From: CAMDBL01 sp964498125
Lineage (GTDB): Bacteria > Pseudomonadota > Alphaproteobacteria > Rhizobiales > Hyphomicrobiaceae
Assembly (NCBI GenBank): GCA_964498125.1
Contig: CAZCGE010000123.1
Location: forward strand, 9,098-73,097
Length of the DNA stretch: 64,000 bases
Reading direction: 5' to 3'
In this document: in pieces, positions 51,908 to 60,172 of the stretch
Layout: each line of letters opens with the position of its first letter
How positions within the stretch are numbered: position 1 is the stretch's first letter
Made by a program: the position numbers and the translations under genes
Notes under the pieces: generated by a model
Told to the model about the DNA's origin: nothing
Databases searched by the model: none
The model's input: the letters and a program-made list of their open reading frames with translations, nothing else

Positions 51908-52975
51908 TCAGGCGGACAATATCCGGCAGCGCTCCGGCGGCACGACCAGCCCGACCGCCGAGCCCGTCGCCACATCGAGGCTGGGCGGCGTCGTGACGCG
52001 CAGTTGCGTGCCGTCGGCAATTTCTACAACGTAGTCGCGCGAGGCGCCAAGGAATACGTTGCGGACGACGCGCGCGGGAAGCGTATTGGCCGGGGCCGGC
52101 GCGCCGGCCGACACCGGGGCCATGGTGATCTCGTGCTGGCGGATCGATAGGGCGGCATCCGCGCCAGCGGTAAGGGCCGCGCCGGTGCCGCGCACCGGCA
52201 CGCCCGCCACGGACAGGTGGTTTCCGTCCAAGGCCTTGCCGCGCAGGATGTTGCTGCCGCCAAGAAACCGGGCGACGAACTCCGAAACCGGCTGGTCGTA
52301 GACCTGCTGCGGACTGCCGGCCTGCTCGATCCGGCCGCCGTTCATGACCGCGATCACGTCGGCCGTGGTCATGGCCTCGCTCTGGTCGTGCGTTACGTAG
52401 ACGGTGGTGTAGCGATAGGTATCGTGCAGCCGGCGCACCTCGAAGCGCATCTCCTCGCGCAGGTTGGCATCGAGGTTGGACAGCGGCTCGTCGAGCAGCA
52501 GCGTCTCGGGCTCGACGACCAGCGCGCGCGCCAGCGACACCCGCTGCTGCTGGCCACCCGACAGCTCGGAGGGGTAGCGGTCAGCCAACTCCCCCAGCCG
52601 CGTCGTCGCCAGGATCTCGGCCACCTTGCGCGCCACCGTTGCCCGATCGAGCTGCCGGAGGGTGAGCCCATAGGCGACATTCTCGGTCACCGTCATGTGC
52701 GGCCACAGCGCGTAGCTCTGGAAGATCATCGACATGTTGCGCCGCTCAGGTGGCAGCGTGCGCCCCGGCGCCGACACGACCTTGTCGCCGACGGCGATCT
52801 CGCCCCGGGTCGGCTCGACGAAACCGGCGATCAGCCGTAGCGTCGTGGTCTTGCCGCAGCCCGACGGCCCGAGCAGACACACCAGCAACCCGTGCTCGAT
52901 CTTCAATGAGATGTCATTGACCGCGACATGGCCGCCAAAGGCCTTGGTCAGTCCCTTCAACTCGACAGACGCCAT
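51908..52975 (-). CDS. ABC transporter ATP-binding protein (FbpC/PotA-like)
   Basis: 355 aa. Walker A GPSGCGKTT, FQSYALWPHMTVTENVAYGL, signature ELSGGQQQRVSLARAL, Walker B LLLDEPLSNLD, switch His VTHDQSEA; C-terminal TOBE domain (residues about 275-350). A GTG at 52984 is an alternative start. First gene of the long minus-strand unit that runs to 41739. The TOBE part, starting near LSVAGVPVRG, may respond to solute. Confidence 0.94.
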   Translation of the reverse strand: MASVELKGLTKAFGGHVAVNDISLKIEHGLLVCLLGPSGCGKTTTLRLIAGFVEPTRGEIAVGDKVVSAPGRTLPPERRNMSMIFQSYALWPHMTVTENVAYGLTLRQLDRATVARKVAEILATTRLGELADRYPSELSGGQQQRVSLARALVVEPETLLLDEPLSNLDANLREEMRFEVRRLHDTYRYTTVYVTHDQSEAMTTADVIAVMNGGRIEQAGSPQQVYDQPVSEFVARFLGGSNILRGKALDGNHLSVAGVPVRGTGAALTAGADAALSIRQHEITMAPVSAGAPAPANTLPARVVRNVFLGASRDYVVEIADGTQLRVTTPPSLDVATGSAVGLVVPPERCRILSA

Positions 52976-53116
52976 CGCGATCACGGCCCTTCATGCGGCA
53001 GTCATAGGGGTGAGGCAAGGGGTTTAGAAACTCGACATTAGCGCCTGCCTGCCCTTCCGCCAACAGGTGATCGTCATCATTGCCGGAAATCCAAAGTCTA
53101 GTGTACGATCTTCGGT

Positions 53117-54295
53117 GTGAATTTGATTCCAAGATCGATTGCCCCGGTGGTGCGACGCAGGCTCGACGAGGCTCCGGCTGTAGCATTGCTGGGGCCGCGC
53201 CAGGTCGGCAAAACGACGCTCGCCCGGCAAATTGCCGACGAGCGTGGCGATGGGGCGCTTTACCTCGATCTCGAGCGTCCAGCTAACCTCAGACGCCTCG
53301 ATGACGCCGATGCCTATCTGCGGGCCCAGGCGGGCAAGCTCGTGGTCATCGACGAGATCCATCGAAGTCCCCAATTGTTCTCGGTTCTACGAGGCGTGAT
53401 CGACGACCGTCGCCGCAGCGGCAACCGCTACGGCCAGTTCCTGCTGCTCGGATCCGCCTCGATCGATCTCATGCGACAGGCTGCGGAGACGCTGGCAGGC
53501 CGCGTTGCTTGGCTCGACATACTTCCTCTGGGGGCAATCGAGGCCGCTGAATCTAGGATCTCCGTCGACCGTATCTGGGTGCGAGGCGGCTTCCCCGAAA
53601 GCCTGTTGGCGAGGTCCGATCGCGGCAGCCTCAGCTGGCGGACGGACTTCATCCGCAGTTACCTCGAGCGCGACGTACCGATGTTCGCGCCGCGGATGCC
53701 GGTCGAGACGATCGGCCGGCTTTGGACGATGCTGGCCAATGGCCAGGGCAGCTTGCTCAACCAATCCCGGCTCGCCAGCAGCCTCGGTGTCTCCGCGCCG
53801 ACGGTCGGCCGCTACATCGACCTGCTCGTCGATCTCCTTCTGGTGCGCCGATTGCAACCATGGAGCAGCAATACTGGCAAGCGTCTCGTCCGCTCGCCGA
53901 AGGTCTATGTGCGAGACAGTGGTGTCGTCCACGCACTCCTGGAACTCATGACCTGGAACGATATCGCGGGGCATTCCGTTATCGGCCCGAGTTGGGAGGG
54001 GTTTGTCATCGAGAACCTGATTGCGGCTACAAAGGAGGGCTCGATGCCATACTTCTACCGGACCGAGGACGGCGCGGAGATTGATCTCGTGCTTGAACGC
54101 GGCGGCAAGCTTTATGCTGCGGTCGAGATCAAGCGCAATTCGGCGCCGCAGGCGGCAAAGGGCTTCCGGATGGCGTGCGACGACCTAGGAATCAAGCAGC
54201 GCTATGTGGTCTATCCGGGCTCCGAGAGTTTTCCACTAGGTGATGGGGTAGAGGCAAAACCTCTGCTCGATCTGATCAAGGAGCTGAGCAATTGA
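53117..54295 (+). CDS. AAA ATPase with DUF4143 domain
   Basis: 392 aa. Walker A LLGPRQVGKTT (about 25-35), Walker B KLVVIDEIHRSP, sensor FLLLGSASIDL; the C-terminal DUF4143 part contains a nuclease-like FYRTEDGAEIDLVLERGGK and AVEIKRNSAPQ (D...ExK pattern). GTG 53117 has no clear ribosome site. Such ATPases are patchily distributed and often horizontally acquired; function is not established, with nuclease or toxin-related roles suggested. Confidence 0.9.
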   Translation: MNLIPRSIAPVVRRRLDEAPAVALLGPRQVGKTTLARQIADERGDGALYLDLERPANLRRLDDADAYLRAQAGKLVVIDEIHRSPQLFSVLRGVIDDRRRSGNRYGQFLLLGSASIDLMRQAAETLAGRVAWLDILPLGAIEAAESRISVDRIWVRGGFPESLLARSDRGSLSWRTDFIRSYLERDVPMFAPRMPVETIGRLWTMLANGQGSLLNQSRLASSLGVSAPTVGRYIDLLVDLLLVRRLQPWSSNTGKRLVRSPKVYVRDSGVVHALLELMTWNDIAGHSVIGPSWEGFVIENLIAATKEGSMPYFYRTEDGAEIDLVLERGGKLYAAVEIKRNSAPQAAKGFRMACDDLGIKQRYVVYPGSESFPLGDGVEAKPLLDLIKELSN

Positions 54296-54320
54296 CGCAA
54301 TCATTCGATTGGGGCAATAA
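54292..54320 (+). promoter_or_regulatory. Candidate sigma70-type promoter for dusA
   Basis: TTGACG (54292-54297), 17-base spacer, CAATAA (54315-54320). The -35 overlaps the ATPase stop codon. The predicted start of transcription would be within about 7 bases of ATG 54333, making the dusA mRNA nearly leaderless. Confidence 0.45.
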
Positions 54321-54332
54321 AATGCGTCCGAA

Positions 54333-55337
54333 ATGAGCAAGCTCAGTCACCGCTTCTGCGTCGCTCCAATGATGGATTGGACGGACCGGCATTGCCGGTT
54401 CTTCCATCGGCTGCTGAGCCGGCATGCGCTGCTCTACACCGAGATGGTGACCGCCGATGCGATCCTGCATGGCGATCGCCAGCGCCTGCTCGGTTTCGAC
54501 CCGGCCGAGCATCCGCTCGCGCTGCAACTCGGCGGCTCGGACCCGATCAAGCTCGCCGAGGCAGCCCAGATAGGCGCCGACTTCGGCTACGACGAGATCA
54601 ACCTCAATGTCGGCTGCCCATCGGACCGGGTGCAGGAGGGCCGCTTCGGCGCCTGCCTCATGGCCGAGCCGGACCTTGTCGCACGCTGCGTCGCCGCCAT
54701 GCATGCGCGCGTGTCCGTACCGGTCACCGTCAAGTGCCGCATCGGCATCGACGATCAGGACGAGGACGCCGATTTCCAACGCTTCATCGACACGGTGGCG
54801 GCGGCCGGCTGCAAAACCTTCCTCGTGCACGCGCGCAAGGCCTGGCTGAAAGGCTTGTCGCCCAAGGAGAACCGCGAGGTCCCGCCGCTCGATCACGCGC
54901 GTGTCTGGCGGCTCAAGGCGGCGCGCCCCGACCTCGAGATCGTCATCAATGGCGGCGTCACCTCACTGGATGAGGCCGCGCGCCACCTCGACCACATCGA
55001 TGGCGTCATGCTCGGCCGCGTCGCCTATCAGACGCCTTACCTGCTCGCCGACGTCGACCGGGTGCTGTTCGCCGATCCCGCACCCGCGCCCGACCGCGCA
55101 GCGGTGCTGGAGCGGCTCATGCCCTATATCGAAGCGCACATCACCCGCGGCGGCCGGCTCAATTCAGTGACACGCCACATTCTCGGCCTTTACCACGCCG
55201 AACCGCGGGCCCGCGCCTTCCGCCGCCATCTGAGCGAACACGGCGTCGGGGCGGGCGCCGGCATCGCTGTACCGCTGCAAGCCTTGGCCATTGCCACAGG
55301 ACAGAGGGAACCCGCCTGGCGCGCCGCCGCCGAATGA
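54333..55337 (+). CDS. dusA: tRNA-dihydrouridine(20/20a) synthase DusA
   Basis: 334 aa FMN enzyme that reduces uridines in the tRNA D-loop. FCVAPMMDWTDRHCRFFHRL, LALQLGGSDP, the active-site Cys in NLNVGCPSDRVQEGRFGACL, VHARKAWLKGLSPKENREVP (DusA-specific) and INGGVTSLDEA are present. Full length. Start ATG 54333 is fixed by the conserved SKLSHRFCVAPMM opening. Confidence 0.96.
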   Translation: MSKLSHRFCVAPMMDWTDRHCRFFHRLLSRHALLYTEMVTADAILHGDRQRLLGFDPAEHPLALQLGGSDPIKLAEAAQIGADFGYDEINLNVGCPSDRVQEGRFGACLMAEPDLVARCVAAMHARVSVPVTVKCRIGIDDQDEDADFQRFIDTVAAAGCKTFLVHARKAWLKGLSPKENREVPPLDHARVWRLKAARPDLEIVINGGVTSLDEAARHLDHIDGVMLGRVAYQTPYLLADVDRVLFADPAPAPDRAAVLERLMPYIEAHITRGGRLNSVTRHILGLYHAEPRARAFRRHLSEHGVGAGAGIAVPLQALAIATGQREPAWRAAAE

Positions 55338-55414
55338 ACCGGCGAACAAGCAACGGGGTGGCTTCCGCGGTTCGAAATGGATTAAACTGTGCGCGTGACC
55401 CGCAAGGATGCCCG

Positions 55415-56080
55415 ATGCTGCGTGCCCTGCTATCGACCGTGTTTCTGAGCCTGACGCTGATTTGGCCAGCCGTCGCCCAGACGGGGCCCGAGCGCCGTGA
55501 GCCACCATTGGCCGGCCCGGAGGCCCCCAAAGTCGAGGCACGCAAGGGCGACGACGGCATCTGGCATCAGGACTGGTTCGTGCAAGGCTTCCTCGACCTC
55601 GGGGAGGACCATGCCGGCGCGCGCGCCAGGGGACGCACGTTCGCGGTCGTCTTCGAGCAGCGGGGTTGCATCTACTGCACGAAGATGCACACCGAGATTT
55701 TGGCGCAGAAATACATCAACGATTACGTGTCCCAGAATTTCGACATCGTGCAGCTCGATCTGTTCGGCGCGCGCGAGGTAACCGACTTCGACGGCCAGAA
55801 AATGCCGGAGAAACAGCTCGCCGAGCGCTGGGGCGTGCTGTTCACACCGACCATCGTCTTCATCAAGGAGGACCTCGCCGGGCTCGAGGGTAAATGGGGA
55901 GCGTCCATCGAGGCCGCGCGCATGTCGCTGGGCTTTGGCGCCGCCACCTTCATCGACCTGTTCGGCTGGGTGCGCACCAAGGCCTACGCGCAGGACCGCA
56001 ACTTCCAGCGCTACCACATCGCCCGCATGGCCCGGCGCGAGGCGGAGAAGGCGGGCGAGGGGAAGCCCAGGACGAATTAG
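55415..56080 (+). CDS. Exported thioredoxin-like protein (SoxW-type)
   Basis: 221 aa. Signal peptide MLRALLSTVFLSLTLIWPAV cleaved near AQT; thioredoxin-fold domain with CIYC redox motif (VVFEQRGCIYCTKMHTEIL, about 95) and cis-Pro in LFTPTIVFI. Longer than simple thioredoxins, with an insertion FGAREVTDFDGQKM, as in SoxW-like proteins. AAGGA precedes ATG 55415. Likely reduces periplasmic disulfides; partner unknown as no sox genes are near. Confidence 0.88.
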   Translation: MLRALLSTVFLSLTLIWPAVAQTGPERREPPLAGPEAPKVEARKGDDGIWHQDWFVQGFLDLGEDHAGARARGRTFAVVFEQRGCIYCTKMHTEILAQKYINDYVSQNFDIVQLDLFGAREVTDFDGQKMPEKQLAERWGVLFTPTIVFIKEDLAGLEGKWGASIEAARMSLGFGAATFIDLFGWVRTKAYAQDRNFQRYHIARMARREAEKAGEGKPRTN

Positions 56081-56106
56081 ACGAAGGCCGGCCGCGACCA
56101 CCGCGC

Positions 56107-56205
56107 CGTAGGGTGCAATAGCCCGATTGGGCGTATTGCACCAGGGCAAAGCCAACCGGCACCGGTGTTGGTGCAATACGCCCCATTGGGCTATTGCACC
56201 CTACG
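56107..56205. repeat. 99-bp inverted-repeat element (GTAGGGTGCAATAGCCC arms)
   Basis: 37-bp arms (56107-56143, 56169-56205) with only two mismatches, 25-base GC-rich centre. Lies between convergent genes. This kind of sequence occurs dispersed in many proteobacteria; it resembles a non-autonomous miniature element. Confidence 0.85.
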
Positions 56206-56211
56206 TTACCC

Positions 56212-57444
56212 TCAATTCTGCGCCCGCTTCATCGCCGCGGTCAGTCCGTCGAACACCTTGGCGAACTCGATGGCGCCGGGGTTCTTGACGTTGACGTCCA
56301 TGCGTTCGTCGAGCGCCTTGAGAAGTTCAGCCGACGTGCGCTGGCGCACGATGGTGTTGCGCTCATAGCCGGTGCGGCTGAAGAAGTTGGCCGTGGGTAT
56401 GCCGGCTGCGACCTGCTCCATCATGTCGAGCCCGGTGCGCGGGCCGGCGAGGTTCATCAGCTCGATCTCGTTGGGCGCCAGCGTCGGCCTGCCGTTCTGG
56501 GCGGCGTACTCCTTCAGTCCGGCGAGCTTGATCACCTGCAGCCACGGGCCGATGTCGGCATCCAGGTTGAGAACGTGCACGCCCATGCCCTTGGCCGTGG
56601 TGCCGAGCCGGACCTGCGCGCTCCACTCGTTGGGCACGCTCTTGGCATGAGCGATCATGCGTTTGACAACCTGCGCCTTGGACTGCAACTCCTTGGCCCG
56701 CGTATTGGACGTGCCGCGAGCGGCCGCCAGGGCCAACAGCCGGCGATGGAAGTCGTCGCCGTGCTTGACGAGCTCGTTGATGGTATTGCCGGCCAGCAGC
56801 TGGGCATAGCCGAGCGCCGAAGAGATCGGCCGGCCCTGCCGGGAGATCGGATGGATGCCCGCCTGCATGTCGTAGGTGCCGTTGCCGCCGGTCTCCAGCG
56901 CATAGACGCGCACGACCTGCGCTTTACTGAGGCCGAGATGAAAGGCCTCCTCGGCATAGCGGCGCTTGAAATCCAACTCGCTGCTCGGTGTCGGCACGAA
57001 ATCAAAGTGCTGCTTGGCACTGGCCAGGTAGTCGGCGAGGGCGGGAATATCCTTGTCAGGCTCAGCTGGCCTTGGCCCGGCCATGATGCGGGCAATGTCA
57101 GCCGGCAGTTCGGGACCGGCATATTTCGGCGGCTGCTCGGCGACGTAATCCCCGGCGACGAAGGATTGGCCGGCGCGGCGCTTGTCGCGGCGCTGATCCT
57201 TGCGCCGCTCGATCAGGCTCCAGTAGGCATCCGCCTGTTTGTCGTAGGCGGCCCGCGCCGCCCGCCAGGCGTCATAGACCTTGCGTTGCTCGCCGTTCAG
57301 CGCCTTGCCGCCGCTGTCCTCGCCGCTTTGGTCCTCGGTTTTTTTCAACGACGGCCCGCTGTCGGAACAGGCCGCCATCATGCCGCCGGCGAGCACCGCG
57401 ACGACGAGGATAAAAGCCGCTTTGAGCCTTGGAGCGAACATCAT
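56212..57444 (-). CDS. Lipoprotein with lytic-transglycosylase-like region, uncharacterised
   Basis: 410 aa. Signal and lipobox: LKAAFILVVAVLAGGMMAAC, lipid on the Cys. Charged region (residues 40-110), then a helical domain with VVRVYALETGGNGTYDMQAG, whose Glu-centred motif and following ISSALGYAQLLAGNTINEL recall SLT lysozyme-like domains. ATG 57444 chosen for the signal peptide; an upstream ATG at 57540 would bury it. Envelope location is firm; peptidoglycan activity is a guess. Confidence 0.75.
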   Translation of the reverse strand: MMFAPRLKAAFILVVAVLAGGMMAACSDSGPSLKKTEDQSGEDSGGKALNGEQRKVYDAWRAARAAYDKQADAYWSLIERRKDQRRDKRRAGQSFVAGDYVAEQPPKYAGPELPADIARIMAGPRPAEPDKDIPALADYLASAKQHFDFVPTPSSELDFKRRYAEEAFHLGLSKAQVVRVYALETGGNGTYDMQAGIHPISRQGRPISSALGYAQLLAGNTINELVKHGDDFHRRLLALAAARGTSNTRAKELQSKAQVVKRMIAHAKSVPNEWSAQVRLGTTAKGMGVHVLNLDADIGPWLQVIKLAGLKEYAAQNGRPTLAPNEIELMNLAGPRTGLDMMEQVAAGIPTANFFSRTGYERNTIVRQRTSAELLKALDERMDVNVKNPGAIEFAKVFDGLTAAMKRAQN

Positions 57445-57796
57445 CGACCTGTCATTCGACCTGGACCCTGACCGTCTCCGGCAGACTGGCGCCACCAGAC
57501 TTGCCGACGCGCCCCGCCGCGCCGCACAGTTGCTCATCAATCATTAAGGATCAAGAAATCGCCGTGGCGGCAAGACAATGTCTGCCACACGGGGGCGTGC
57601 ACCGCAGTTGGGATATCACGTCTTCGGCACGGCGTCCGCCGGGTTTCAGGCCACATCACCGGCAATGACGGGGCGAACTGAACTGTCACGCCCCGCCTCT
57701 GAGGCGGTACGTTTTCCGCTTCTGTGACACGTGTTGGTCAGCTAACACTTGGCGCGCCATGGCCCCCGAGACGGCCTGGACCGAGGAAACGAGGAC

Positions 57797-58606
57797 ATGA
57801 CGACGCGGCTTGCCATCGCCGGACTGGGCGCCATCGGGCTGAAGGTTGCCCGCAAGGTCGACCGCGGCGAGATCCCTGGCATCGAGCTGACGGCGATCGC
57901 CGCCCGCGACGCCGACAAAGCGCGGGCGAAGGTGCAGGACTTTCGCGCGCCGCCACGACTGGTCGATCTGGCTCGGCTGCCGGACCACGCCGACGTCGTC
58001 ATCGAGTGCATTCCGGCCGCCCACTTCCGCGCGGTCGCCGAACCCACATTGCGGGCCGGCCGCATCCTGATGCCGCTCTCGGTCGGCGCCCTGCTCGACC
58101 ATTTCGACCTGATCGAAGTGGCGCAGGCGAACGGCGGTCGCATTGTCGTACCTTCGGGCGCCATCCTTGGCCTCGACGCCATTCGTGCCGTGGCGGAAGG
58201 CGAGATCACCTCGGTCGAGATCGTCACGCGCAAGCCTCCCCAAGGGCTCGACGGGGCCCCGCTCCTGCAAGCACGCGGCCTGTCGCTGATCGGCCTGGAG
58301 AAGCCGCTGCTGCTATTCTCCGGCTCAGCGCGCGAGGCCGCCAAGGGCTTTCCCGCCAACCTCAACGTCTCGGTCGCCGTGTCGCTGGCCGGCGTCGGTC
58401 CGGACCGCACGCGCGTCGAGGTCTGGGCCGATCCTGGCGTGACGCGCAACACGCACACGGTGATCGTCAAATCGGACAGCTCCGACCTGACCATGACCAT
58501 CGCGAACATCCCCTCGGTCGAGAACCCGCGCACCGGCACGATCACGGCACTGAGCGTGATCGCCACCCTGCGCCGGCTGACGGCGCCGTTGATCGTGGGC
58601 ACGTGA
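57797..58606 (+). CDS. nadX: L-aspartate dehydrogenase (DUF108 family)
   Basis: 269 aa NAD(P)-dependent enzyme. Rossmann opening RLAIAGLGAIGLKVARKVDR, VVIECIPAAHF, GRIVVPSGAILGLDAIRAV with the family GA(I/L)xGLDA motif, and NLNVSVAVSLAGVGPDRTRV. GAGGAC precedes ATG 57797. Converts aspartate to iminoaspartate (NAD synthesis) or works in reverse; in catabolic contexts it also acts as a dehydrogenase of unknown substrate. No nadA/nadC nearby. Confidence 0.88.
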   Translation: MTTRLAIAGLGAIGLKVARKVDRGEIPGIELTAIAARDADKARAKVQDFRAPPRLVDLARLPDHADVVIECIPAAHFRAVAEPTLRAGRILMPLSVGALLDHFDLIEVAQANGGRIVVPSGAILGLDAIRAVAEGEITSVEIVTRKPPQGLDGAPLLQARGLSLIGLEKPLLLFSGSAREAAKGFPANLNVSVAVSLAGVGPDRTRVEVWADPGVTRNTHTVIVKSDSSDLTMTIANIPSVENPRTGTITALSVIATLRRLTAPLIVGT

Positions 58607-58652
58607 GACACGCCGTTGGGCTTCGGTCGGCTGGCGCCTCCCTCAACCCAAC

Positions 58653-59120
58653 CTACATTGCCGGGTCCACGACCCAGCGCGCGATGGAGCTGTCGTCGCT
58701 GTCGCGGGCTTCGACCCAGGCGGCCTGGCCGTCGGCGCCGGTTTCCTTTTTCCAGAACGGCGCACTGGTTTTCAGGTAGTCCATCAGGAACTCGGCCGCT
58801 TCGAATGCCGCGTGCCGGTGCGCCGAAGCCGTGATCACCAGCACGATGTTGTCGCCCGGCCGCAGCTCGCCGACGCGATGCACGATCAGGCTCGCTTGCA
58901 GCGGCCAGCGCCCATGCGCCTCCGCCTCGATGCGCTCCAGCTCGGCCTCGGTCATGCCAGGATAGTGCTCGAGCGACATGGCCGTGATCGGCTGGCCCTT
59001 GGCCTCGCCGCGCACGGTTCCCGTGAACGTGACTATGGCGCCGATGTCGGTGCGCCCGTTGGTCAACCCGGCGACCTCCGCGCCGATATCGAAGTCAGCT
59101 TGTTCGACGCGCACGGCCAT
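58653..59120 (-). CDS. moaE: Molybdopterin synthase catalytic subunit MoaE
   Basis: 155 aa. IGAIVTFTGTVRGEAKG, LEHYPGMTEAELERIEAEA, HRVGELRPGDNIVLVITASA and the catalytic Lys region YLKTSAPFWKKE are all present. With MoaD it puts the dithiolene sulfurs onto precursor Z. Gap to moaD is 2 bases. The cofactor is needed by the hydroxylase at 37696-41586. Confidence 0.96.
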   Translation of the reverse strand: MAVRVEQADFDIGAEVAGLTNGRTDIGAIVTFTGTVRGEAKGQPITAMSLEHYPGMTEAELERIEAEAHGRWPLQASLIVHRVGELRPGDNIVLVITASAHRHAAFEAAEFLMDYLKTSAPFWKKETGADGQAAWVEARDSDDSSIARWVVDPAM

Positions 59121-59122
59121 GG

Positions 59123-59404
59123 CTAGCCTCCCGTCACCGGTGGGAAGAACGCGATCTCGCGCGCACCGGCAATCGCGGCGCTGGCCTTGACGTGCGTCTG
59201 GTCCAGCGCCACTCGGATGACATTGGCGCGCTCGAAAGCGCGTGCGTACTCCGGTCCGCGGGCCATGAGCCACCCGATCAGATCGCCAACCGTGGTCAAC
59301 GCCACTGGGATCGCCACGGTTTCCTCGGCGCGGCCCATCTTCTCGCGTACCCAGGCGAAATAGCGCAGTGTCACGACCCGCGTCTCGTCTCGTTTGGCCG
59401 TCAC
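59123..59404 (-). CDS. moaD: Molybdopterin synthase sulfur-carrier subunit MoaD
   Basis: 93 aa ubiquitin-like protein: VVTLRYFAWVREKMGRAEET at the start and the required C-terminal Gly-Gly in AFFPPVTGG. Start GTG 59404 is likely (GGAG about 12 bases upstream); a shorter start is possible. Gap to pgsA is 4 bases. Confidence 0.93.
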   Translation of the reverse strand: MTAKRDETRVVTLRYFAWVREKMGRAEETVAIPVALTTVGDLIGWLMARGPEYARAFERANVIRVALDQTHVKASAAIAGAREIAFFPPVTGG

Positions 59405-59408
59405 CGAC

Positions 59409-59996
59409 TTAATGCTCCATGGCGTGGCGGATGGCCGCCTTGAGGTAATCGTAGCCTGTCCACAACGTAAGGAGAGCTGCAACCCACAGCAAGCATAGCC
59501 CGGTGAGCGAGATGCCGGGCACGATTTTATCCCCGGCCGGTCCTGCCAGCAACACGGCAAGCGCCACCATCTGCATCACCGTCTTCCACTTGGCGAGTTG
59601 CGTGACGTGGATCTTAACGTTGAGTTCGGCCAGGAACTCCCGCAGGCCCGACACCAGGATTTCGCGCGAGAGGATAATGACGGCGGCCCAGATCGACCAC
59701 CCTGCAATCGTATCGTCGCGAACCAGCATGAGCAGCGTCGCACCGACCAGCAGCTTGTCGGCGATGGGATCGAGCATGCGGCCGAGCGCGGACTGTTGCT
59801 GCCACGCACGCGCGAGGTAGCCGTCCAGCCAGTCGGTCAGGCTGGCAACGACGAACAACGCCAACGCCAACCAGCGCGCGGTGTCGCCCTTCAGAAGGAA
59901 CAAGCAGGCGACGAGGGCCGGCACCGCCGCGATGCGCCCATAAGTCAGCACATTGGGCAGGCTCAATGGCATTGCGCGGGCCACGGTGTCTGTCAT
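59409..59996 (-). CDS. pgsA: CDP-diacylglycerol-glycerol-3-phosphate 3-phosphatidyltransferase PgsA
   Basis: 195 aa integral membrane enzyme of phosphatidylglycerol synthesis. The CDP-alcohol phosphatidyltransferase motif D-G-x2-A-R-x8-G-x3-D-x3-D is seen in DGYLARAWQQQSALGRMLDP followed by IADK. N-terminal SLPNVLTYGRIAAVPALVAC. In this order group pgsA is usually followed by moaD and moaE, as here. Confidence 0.95.
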   Translation of the reverse strand: MTDTVARAMPLSLPNVLTYGRIAAVPALVACLFLLKGDTARWLALALFVVASLTDWLDGYLARAWQQQSALGRMLDPIADKLLVGATLLMLVRDDTIAGWSIWAAVIILSREILVSGLREFLAELNVKIHVTQLAKWKTVMQMVALAVLLAGPAGDKIVPGISLTGLCLLWVAALLTLWTGYDYLKAAIRHAMEH

Positions 59997-60172
59997 CCGC
60001 CTCTCATGACCCTGTCGTTGGCCTCAGTCAATGGGAACCAGGGCATGACCGGTTTGCATGTCTTGCTCGACCCGATCGACGATGGGCGGCGCCAGTGTCT
60101 GCACTTGTGCAATTGTGACTTGCGGACCGAGGCTGGCGGAAGGAGACTGGCAGCAGCAAACCTGGACAGACC

